Positions 58,204 through 64,000 of a DNA stretch of 64,000 nt are shown in pieces. A program made the position numbers and the translations under genes. Source of the stretch: Marinihelvus fidelis (GTDB lineage Bacteria; Pseudomonadota; Gammaproteobacteria; Xanthomonadales; SZUA-36). Under the pieces are notes generated by a model that worked only from the letters and a program-made list of their open reading frames with translations, was not told the origin of the DNA and made no database searches. Position 1 is the stretch's first letter. Each line of letters opens with the position of its first letter. The stretch spans positions 1 to 64,000 of the forward strand of contig NZ_VYXP01000002.1 in the NCBI RefSeq assembly GCF_008725655.1, written 5' to 3'.

Positions 58204-61200
58204 TCAGGCTTCAGCCATGCGGGCCGCTTCGTCGATGTCGACCTGGACCAGCCGCGACACACCGGGCTCGCGCATGGTCACACCCGACAACTGGTTGGCC
58301 AGCTCCATGGTGATCTTGTTATGAGTGACAAAAATGAACTGCACGTGTTCCGACATTTCGCGAACGATGTCGCAGAAGCGCCCGACGTTGGCATCATCCA
58401 GCGGCGCATCCACCTCGTCAAGCAGGCAGAACGGCGCCGGGTTCAGGCGGAAAATGGCAAAGATGAAGGCCACCGCCGTCAGTGCTTTTTCACCGCCTGA
58501 CAGCAGCGTGATATTGGCCACGCGCTTGCCCGGCGGCCGCGCCATCAGCGCCACGCCCGTGGTCAGCAGGTCATCGCCGGTCAGTTCCAGGTAACCGTGA
58601 CCGCCGCCGAACAGGCGCGGGAACAGCTCCTTCATGCCGGCGTTAACAGCTTCGAAGGTGTCCTTGAAGCGCGTGCGGGTCTTGCGGTCGATGCGCGCGA
58701 TGGCGTTTTCCAGCGTGGTCAGCGCCTCGGTCAGGTCCTCGTGCTGGCTGTCCAGGTACTGCTTGCGCTTCTGCTCTTCATCGAACTCGCCAATGGCGGC
58801 CAGGTTGACCGGCTCCAGGCGGGTGATGCGCTCGGCCAGGCGCTCGAGCTCCTGCTGCCAGTGGCCCAGGTCGGCATCGTCCGGCAGGCCCTCGGCCAGC
58901 TCGGCGACATCGGCCTCGAGCTGGGCCACCTGGCGCTCGTAGCTGCGCGCGCTGAGCTCGATTTCCTGCTGCTGCAGACGGGCCCGTTCCAGTTCGCTGC
59001 GCAGTTCCTCGTGCTGCTGCACGGCGCGCTGACGCTCGCCGTCGCGCTCGCGGTAATCCTCTTCCAGCGCCTGCAGGTGCTCGCGGGCCGCGCCCAGGCG
59101 CTTGTCGACCTCGGCGCGCCGCGCCAGCAACTGCTCCATCTCGGCACGGAACTCCTGCTCCGGGTCTTTCGCCTTCGCGGTCGACTCGCTGAGCGTGACG
59201 TAGCGCTGCTGCAGCTGGCCCACCTGGTTGTCCATGCGCTCCAGTGACTGGTTCAGCGAATCCAGGCTGGCGCGGCTGGAGCTGGTGCTCAGCGCCAGGT
59301 CGTGGCGATTACGGCGGGCGTTATTGGCCCGTTGTCGCGCCGCGTCGCGCTGCTCTAGTAACGACTTGCGGCGCTCGTCCAGCTCAGAGCGACCACTCTC
59401 GGCCGTGGCCATGGCGTCGACAACCTCGCTAAGCGCCTTGCGCGCCTCGCGCACCTCGGCGTCATCGGTCGCGAGCTGCGCCTTCAGCTTTTCCGTTTCC
59501 TCGGCGATGCGCTGCCCTGCCCGTTCCAGGTCGGCTCGGCGCTGGCGGGCGCCGGACAGCCGGCTCTCCGCCTGGGTCCGCTCACGGTGGGCCTCGTTGG
59601 CCTTGCCCTGCAGCGCACCGATGGCCTGCTCTCGTTCGCGCAGGCCCTGGCGCAGTTTCGCGGCTTCATCACCCAACGCCTCGCAGCGCTTGGCCAGCTC
59701 GTCGATCTTCGCCTGCAGCTCGCTGATCTCTTTCTCACGCGCCAGCATACCGGCCTGCCCGGTGGCGCCGCGCGCCACGCGCGCCCAGCCGGGACCCACC
59801 CACTCGCCCTGCGGCGTGACCGCGGAACGACCATCATCCCCGCCACTGACCTGCGCCAGGGCGTCATCCAGCGAGTCGGCCGCGTAGACGGTGTTCAGGA
59901 TGCGCGTGACCGCGTCGGGGGACTTGGCCTTCTCGGCCAGGCTACCCGGTACGGCCTTGACCTTGCCGGTCTCGCCGTCGACCAGGGTCAAGGCGGCATT
60001 TTCCAGCTCGGCCAGGCCAGCCGCCTGTGAGCCGTCGGTGACCCGCGCCTCCAGCCAATGGCCCAGCACGGTTTCCAGCGCGACTTCCCAACCCGACTTA
60101 GCCTTGATCCGGTGCAGCAGCCTGGGCGCCTGGTCCAGCGCGTGACGCTGCAGCCATTCGCGGCTCTCCTTGCTGCCTTCGCTGGCGGCCTGCAGCGCCT
60201 TCAGCGCTTCCAGCCGGCCCTGGGCCGCCATCAGCTCACGCTGCAGCGTGTTCTCTTCGCTCTCCCGGGCCTGCCGGGTCTCGCGATCGGCCGACTGGGC
60301 CTGGCGCGCGGTATCCAGTTCGGCCTGGCGCTCGGCCTCGGCCTTTGTTGCCGCCTCGACGGCCGCTTCCAGTTGGGCGATTTCGCCGTCGATGGCGGCG
60401 GTATCGGCCTCGGCCGTCTGCCCCGCCAGCGACTCGATCCGCGTGGACGCCGAGGCCATGCGCTGGTCGCGCACCTCCACGTTCGCACGCAGGCTGTCGG
60501 CCTTGCGGTTCAGCTCGTTGAATTCACGGTGATGGGCCTCGAAGCGATCCTGCCACTCGCCCACCTCGGCCTCCGTCGCGGTCAGCGCCGCATCGGCCTC
60601 GCTCTCTTCTTTCTCGGCCTCGGCCAGCCGCGGCTCCTGCTCGGCCAGCCGGCGCGTCAGCTCGGACACCTGGGCCTTGTCCAGCAACATGTGCTGCTCC
60701 AGGTCCTTCATCGACTGCTCGACCTCGTCGAACTCCTTGCGCTGGCGCTCCTGCAACTCGCGGTTGTGGGCGATCATCTGTTCCAGCCGCGCGATCTCGC
60801 CGCCCACCTCGTAGAGCTCGCCCTGCACCTCGTTCAGCGCCTCGCCGGCCTCGGCCTGGGCCTGGTGCAGCTTCTCCTGCTCGGCCTCGGCGGCACGCTG
60901 CTTCGACTTCTGTTCTTCCAGCGCCGTCTCACGCTGCGCCAGTGCCGCCTTGCCGGCCTCGGCCCGGGCATGCTCCTCGCGCCACTGCAGCGCCAGCAGG
61001 CGCAGCTCCAGCTCACGCTGCTCGGCCTTCAGTTCCTTGTAGCGCTCGGCCGCGCGCGCCTGGCGCTGCAGCCGCGACAGGTGCTTGTCGACCTCTTCGC
61101 GCAGGTCAGTCAGGCGCTCCAGGTTGTCACGGGTATGGCCGATGCGGCGCTCGGTCTCGCGGCGGCGCTCCTTGTACTTGGAAATGCCGGCCGCCTCTTC

Positions 61201-61692
61201 CAGGTGGCCGCGAATGTCCTCGGGCCGCGAGCCGACGATCTCGGAAATCATGCCCTGGACGATGATGGAGTAACCGGTGGTGCCGGCGCCGGTGCCCAGG
61301 AACAGGTCACGGACGTCCTTGCGACGGCAGCGCGTGCCGTTCAGGAAATAGGTGGAAACGCCATCGCGGGACACCTGGCGCTTGATGGCGATCTCGCTGT
61401 ATTCCGCGTACTCGCCACCCGCCTTGCCGTCGGCGTTGTCAAAAATCAGTTCGACCGTGGCGGTGCCCACCGGCTTGCGCGAGGACGACCCGGCGAAGAT
61501 CACGTCGGTCATCGACTCGCCGCGCAGCACCTTGGCCGAGCCCTCGCCCATCACCCAACGCACCGCGTCGATGATGTTGGACTTGCCACAGCCATTGGGC
61601 CCGACCACGCCCGTCAGGTTGGTCGGCGCCTTGAAAATGGTGGAATCGACGAACGATTTGAAGCCCGCCATCTTGACGGCGGTCAATCGCAT
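58204..61692 (-). CDS. smc: Chromosome segregation protein SMC
   Basis: SMC ATPase of 1162 residues, organising and segregating the chromosome. Walker A GPNGCGKSNIIDAV lies at about residues 31-44, long coiled coils (Glu/Ala/Arg/Gln-rich) flank a hinge at about 510-660, and the C-terminal head has signature LLSGGEKALTAVAF and Walker B PFCLLDEVDAPLDDANV. The length is typical. zipA starts 21 bp downstream on the same strand, so both may be cotranscribed, and queF diverges 77 bp upstream. This class usually has either SMC-ScpAB or MukBEF; this is the SMC type. Confidence 0.97.
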   Translation of the reverse strand: MRLTAVKMAGFKSFVDSTIFKAPTNLTGVVGPNGCGKSNIIDAVRWVMGEGSAKVLRGESMTDVIFAGSSSRKPVGTATVELIFDNADGKAGGEYAEYSEIAIKRQVSRDGVSTYFLNGTRCRRKDVRDLFLGTGAGTTGYSIIVQGMISEIVGSRPEDIRGHLEEAAGISKYKERRRETERRIGHTRDNLERLTDLREEVDKHLSRLQRQARAAERYKELKAEQRELELRLLALQWREEHARAEAGKAALAQRETALEEQKSKQRAAEAEQEKLHQAQAEAGEALNEVQGELYEVGGEIARLEQMIAHNRELQERQRKEFDEVEQSMKDLEQHMLLDKAQVSELTRRLAEQEPRLAEAEKEESEADAALTATEAEVGEWQDRFEAHHREFNELNRKADSLRANVEVRDQRMASASTRIESLAGQTAEADTAAIDGEIAQLEAAVEAATKAEAERQAELDTARQAQSADRETRQARESEENTLQRELMAAQGRLEALKALQAASEGSKESREWLQRHALDQAPRLLHRIKAKSGWEVALETVLGHWLEARVTDGSQAAGLAELENAALTLVDGETGKVKAVPGSLAEKAKSPDAVTRILNTVYAADSLDDALAQVSGGDDGRSAVTPQGEWVGPGWARVARGATGQAGMLAREKEISELQAKIDELAKRCEALGDEAAKLRQGLREREQAIGALQGKANEAHRERTQAESRLSGARQRRADLERAGQRIAEETEKLKAQLATDDAEVREARKALSEVVDAMATAESGRSELDERRKSLLEQRDAARQRANNARRNRHDLALSTSSSRASLDSLNQSLERMDNQVGQLQQRYVTLSESTAKAKDPEQEFRAEMEQLLARRAEVDKRLGAAREHLQALEEDYRERDGERQRAVQQHEELRSELERARLQQQEIELSARSYERQVAQLEADVAELAEGLPDDADLGHWQQELERLAERITRLEPVNLAAIGEFDEEQKRKQYLDSQHEDLTEALTTLENAIARIDRKTRTRFKDTFEAVNAGMKELFPRLFGGGHGYLELTGDDLLTTGVALMARPPGKRVANITLLSGGEKALTAVAFIFAIFRLNPAPFCLLDEVDAPLDDANVGRFCDIVREMSEHVQFIFVTHNKITMELANQLSGVTMREPGVSRLVQVDIDEAARMAEA

Positions 61693-61769
61693 GAATTGAA
61701 TCCGTTGCCCGGGAACCGTACAGTTCCCGCCCTTGAAGATTTTTTCACTTATTGTCCGGAGTGGTTGAA

Positions 61770-62159
61770 ATGACGACCCAGCCCAGCAAGGAACTCGAGC
61801 TTTTTGAGAACCCCCAGCCTGCTCGAGATTATACCATCCGAATTCACATCCCGGAGTTCACGTGCCTGTGCCCCAAAACCGGCCAGCCCGACTTCGCGAC
61901 CCTGACCATCGAGTACGTCCCCGACAAGCTCTGCGTGGAACTCAAAGCGCTGAAAATGTACATGTGGAGCTTCCGCAACGAAGGCGCCTTCCACGAAGCC
62001 GTCACCAACGAGATCCTCGAACACCTGGCCAACGCCTGCCAGCCCCGCTTCATGCGCCTGACCGCCGAGTTCTACACTCGCGGCGGAATTGATACCACCG
62101 TGGTGGCGGAGCATCGGGCCGCGGGATGGGAGGCCCCGGCGCGGGTTGACCTGCCCTAG
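61770..62159 (+). CDS. queF: NADPH-dependent preQ0 reductase QueF
   Basis: A 129-residue unimodular QueF that reduces 7-cyano-7-deazaguanine to preQ1 for queuosine synthesis. The catalytic Cys is in [16 protein letters not shown], with the proton-donor Asp in the same motif (about residues 31-43). The QueF signature follows ([20 protein letters not shown]). The ATG 61770 has GGAG 8 bp upstream; the TTG 61752 would be an unnecessary extension. It is divergent from smc, with no other queuosine gene in the window. The short length matches the Bacillus-type enzyme rather than the two-domain E. coli type. Confidence 0.93.
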   Translation: MTTQPSKELELFENPQPARDYTIRIHIPEFTCLCPKTGQPDFATLTIEYVPDKLCVELKALKMYMWSFRNEGAFHEAVTNEILEHLANACQPRFMRLTAEFYTRGGIDTTVVAEHRAAGWEAPARVDLP

Positions 62160-62229
62160 CGGGCGGGTGACTCGTCGTTTGGGGAACAGAATTTCGCGGA
62201 TGATGCGAAGGGCGCGATGGGCATAAGAT

Positions 62230-62257
62230 TTGCCGTGTCGAGAATGGTGTCTATACT
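62230..62257 (+). promoter_or_regulatory. Promoter, possibly for a leaderless mRNA
   Basis: TTGCCG (62230-62235) and TATACT (62252-62257) are 16 bp apart. The expected start site falls at or next to the ATG at 62264, which has no Shine-Dalgarno sequence. Confidence 0.55.
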
Positions 62258-62263
62258 GACCTT

Positions 62264-62713
62264 ATGCGCATTCTTATCCTATTGACGACATTTTTGTTCA
62301 CGGGGCTTGCCTCCGCGGAAACCTTGGTACTCAGGTTTGCCAAGTTCGATCACCGGAGCGATCTCGCGGCGCTTTCGCAGGAGATGATGGCAAACGAAAT
62401 TTCCGATTCTGATGCCATGTTACGGATCAGTATCGCCTATCGATTCGAAACGATCACCGACGCCGAGGCGGCATGCAAGCTGGTTTGGGGCCCAACGGTA
62501 AATGCGTTAGCGAGCGGCACGGCCTTATCGGGCAGTTGTACTGTTTCACTGACGGGCGTTCCAACTCCGCACAGCCTGTACACGCTTCTTAAGGCAGCGT
62601 CACCTGTCGCAAAACTTTCTGAAAAACAGGCGCCGAGCTGGTCAGTTTCCCGCGAAGCGACTGCCAAAGAAACTGGCGACGCGAAGACCGGCATCAGGCT
62701 TCACGAAATCTAG
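62264..62713 (+). CDS. Small secreted protein, unknown function
   Basis: A 149-residue protein with a clear signal peptide (ILILLTTFLFTGLASAE). The mature part of about 130 residues has two Cys residues about 25 apart (AACKLVW, SGSCTVSL), possibly a disulfide, and a Ser/Lys-rich tail. I recognise no family. The start is fixed by the signal peptide. The region after the stop contains a direct repeat of CTAGAGTTG and a copy of a dispersed repeat. Confidence 0.65.
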   Translation: MRILILLTTFLFTGLASAETLVLRFAKFDHRSDLAALSQEMMANEISDSDAMLRISIAYRFETITDAEAACKLVWGPTVNALASGTALSGSCTVSLTGVPTPHSLYTLLKAASPVAKLSEKQAPSWSVSREATAKETGDAKTGIRLHEI

Positions 62714-62743
62714 AGTTGACGGCTAGAGTTGTCGATTCATATT

Positions 62744-62771
62744 TCTGCTTTCGGCCAGAAGCGGACGTCTG
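62744..62771. repeat. Dispersed repeat, copy 1
   Basis: The core CTTTCGGCCAGAAGCGGACG is shared with copies at 63137-63163 and, inverted, 63562-63586. This copy lies between two small genes. Confidence 0.7.
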
Positions 62772-62839
62772 AAATTGGCTGGCCTAAGAAGAATGTTTTC
62801 TCACCATAATCGTCAAATTCGGTTCTTGAGCGCTTGAGC

Positions 62840-63097
62840 ATGTTGGACTCTGCCACTGGAAGCAATGTTGTCGTGGAAACCGATGAAATGCATGGCCCTT
62901 ACGTGCAGCTCGGAGACTTCGATGACTACGACTTCCTTGAAGATCAACTCACAGAACGGTTTGGTATCGATTTCTTTGTATCGCCGCCCAGGGACGTAGT
63001 GGACAGTCAAGAAGGCTATCGAATCTGGTTTGGTAAACATCAAAACCCAGATTCATTGCAGATGTTGATAGACCAGATTGTTAAGCCAAACTCCTAA
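62840..63097 (+). CDS. Small acidic protein, unknown function
   Basis: An 85-residue acidic protein from ATG 62840 (TTG 62834 also in frame), without signal peptide or membrane segment. It contains paired Asp/Tyr stretches (GDFDDYDFLEDQL) and ends in a predicted helix. No family is recognised. It is flanked by two copies of a short dispersed repeat, suggesting mobile or cassette-like inheritance. Coding potential is moderate. Confidence 0.55.
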   Translation: MLDSATGSNVVVETDEMHGPYVQLGDFDDYDFLEDQLTERFGIDFFVSPPRDVVDSQEGYRIWFGKHQNPDSLQMLIDQIVKPNS

Positions 63098-63136
63098 CGG
63101 TCAGTTAGGGCCGGAAACCGCCCGTTTTCAAATGGT

Positions 63137-63163
63137 CGCTATCGGCCAACAGCGGACGTTTGA
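63137..63163. repeat. Dispersed repeat, copy 2
   Basis: The block GCTATCGGCCAACAGCGGAC matches copy 1 with a few differences. A perfect small inverted repeat (CCTAAC, 5-nt loop, GTTAGG) lies 30 bp upstream at 63093-63109. Confidence 0.6.
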
Positions 63164-63203
63164 GCAGCCCCTGGGCTGCAATTAAGCTGGATTGTTGGGC
63201 TGT

Positions 63204-63497
63204 TCACCGCAGAAGTGTGGCAACGGCCTGTCTGAACTGCTCAATCTTGGCATGATTTTGCGGCACCCCCTCTAGGTCTCCCTCCGTCAGGAAATCAGTG
63301 GCATTAGTCCAGTTACCGGAGCGGTACTGCTGTACAAATCCCCAGCCATCTTTTCCGTCCCAAACGATGCGAATAGGGTGGCTGTGATTATTGTAAGTGG
63401 CGACGGCGCTACCGAACACGTCCGGACGCAAGTCTTCAGACGTCAGCTCAGCGCCCAATTCCACAAGCATAGTTTTGAGCATCGTGTATGGGTGCAT
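63204..63497 (-). CDS. Small protein, unknown function
   Basis: A 97-residue protein from ATG 63497; the frame continues to 63590 but that stretch overlaps the repeat. It contains a Trp/Tyr-rich centre (IVWDGKDGWGFVQQYRSGNW) and a C-terminal helix. I recognise no family, signal peptide or membrane segment. It is convergent with the small acidic gene and flanked by repeat copies. Confidence 0.55.
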   Translation of the reverse strand: MHPYTMLKTMLVELGAELTSEDLRPDVFGSAVATYNNHSHPIRIVWDGKDGWGFVQQYRSGNWTNATDFLTEGDLEGVPQNHAKIEQFRQAVATLLR

Positions 63498-63561
63498 TAG
63501 CGGCCTCTCTACATTTAGTCGGCTGATGTGCGATAAATCGATAGATACGCAAAAAATATCA

Positions 63562-63586
63562 AAGGTCCGCTTCTGGCCGAAAGAAG
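63562..63586. repeat. Dispersed repeat, copy 3 (inverted)
   Basis: The reverse complement reads CTTTCGGCCAGAAGCGGACC, nearly identical to copy 1, in opposite orientation. Confidence 0.65.
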
Positions 63587-63613
63587 ACAACCCTCACGCC
63601 AAAAAATCTTCAC

Positions 63614-64000
63614 CTACCGCACATCCACCGAAAACGACTCGACCCGCAGGCGGCCCTGGCCATTGGTGATTTCTGTGCCGAGTTCGACGTCGGCGACGTA
63701 GATACCGTTGGGAAGCAGCTCGTTTTCGATGGCGTAGTTGAGCAGGACGGCGGCATCGAAATGGGCCGCCAGTGTGGATTCGGTGCGGCGAAATGCCAGG
63801 TAGACCCAGCGGTTCTCGTGCATGCCGGACATGTCTTTCCAGTCCCTGTCGACCCAGACTTCCCAGCGCGCGCCAGCGTGTTCCAGGTTGCCGGCTATCC
63901 TGCCGGCGGGACGCATGTGACGGCCGTTCTGGCTTGTCCAGATCATGACTTCGACGACGATGGACTCGGGTTTCGGCTCGGTGTTGAAGGTGTCCGTGTT
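63614..64000 (-). CDS. GH12 family glycoside hydrolase, C-terminal part
   Basis: The frame is open past the right edge of the window, so this is the C-terminal 128 residues of a larger protein. Near residue 17 of the visible part it reads VVEVMIWTSQNG, the GH12 signature that contains the catalytic Glu nucleophile. It continues with WEVWVDRDWKDMSG and WVYLAFRR, strands of the beta-jelly-roll core, and ends with YVADVELGTEI and VESFSVDVR. GH12 enzymes cut beta-1,4-glucan or xyloglucan and are secreted. The N-terminus and signal peptide lie outside the window. Confidence 0.8.
   Translation of the reverse strand, partial: NTDTFNTEPKPESIVVEVMIWTSQNGRHMRPAGRIAGNLEHAGARWEVWVDRDWKDMSGMHENRWVYLAFRRTESTLAAHFDAAVLLNYAIENELLPNGIYVADVELGTEITNGQGRLRVESFSVDVR

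Noticed and set aside
63093-63163. Integron attC site with gene cassettes
   Set aside because: A CCTAAC/GTTAGG pair is present, but the outer arms and spacing of an attC site are missing and no integrase is visible.

Overview
The window is a GC-rich stretch of a gammaproteobacterial chromosome. The order tig-clpP-clpX-lon-hupB-tRNA-ppiD, the smc-zipA-ligA block and a tRNA cluster next to tig are all typical of that class. The sequence alone does not settle the family; the layout resembles Xanthomonadales/Chromatiales-type environmental lineages. No phage, insertion sequence or CRISPR array is visible.

Layout. (1) 1-312: two copies, in opposite orientation, of a structured repeat. (2) 313-9962, minus strand: proteostasis genes (tig, clpP, clpX, lon, hupB, ppiD) with nine tRNA genes (Arg-ACG, Pro-TGG, Arg-TCT, His-GTG, Lys-CTT, Ser-GGA, Leu-TAG, then Val-TAC and Asp-GTC). 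(3) 10048-15722: an unusual secretion-linked cassette made of a PqqD-like carrier, an HPr-kinase-like protein, a small Tat-signal protein, an integrin-like beta-propeller protein and a second secreted protein, with a divergent nucleotidyltransferase-like gene. (4) 15723-30963: a capsule/exopolysaccharide locus, almost all on the minus strand. It has a WecA-type initiating transferase, an RfaH-like antiterminator, a perfect ops element, an EPS-type MarR regulator, WbpO/WbpP-type enzymes for UDP-GalNAcA, a Wzx flippase, a sulfotransferase, a hexapeptide acyltransferase, a methyltransferase, four GT4 glycosyltransferases, an EpsG-type polymerase and a CapK-like ligase. Its middle (about 23.6-26.7 kb) is visibly more AT-rich and holds a broken reading frame. 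(5) 31023-45094: a secreted Pro-rich protein, FecR-domain protein, CHASE2 nucleotide cyclase, O-antigen-ligase-type membrane protein, phosphatases, a Kef-type antiporter, and the export machinery (BY-kinase Wzc, short Wza-like protein, outer-membrane beta-barrel).

(6) 45269-62159: mostly housekeeping (SufU-like scaffold, uvrB, aminotransferase, ligA, zipA, smc, queF) with an MGT-type glycosyltransferase, an orphan FimT/GspH pseudopilin, tRNA-Asn, an SLC13 transporter and a lipoprotein. (7) 62264-64000: small unrecognised genes separated by copies of a short dispersed repeat, then the C-terminal part of a GH12 glycoside hydrolase cut by the window end.

Regions 4 and 5 together encode most of a Wzx/Wzy-type polysaccharide pathway: lipid-linked initiation, UDP-GalNAcA supply, assembly and decoration (sulfate, acyl, methyl), flipping, polymerisation, and Wzc/Wza export. 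The RfaH-like protein acting on the ops site just downstream is the likely operon-specific regulator. The cassette in region 3 is the best candidate for a poorly described system.
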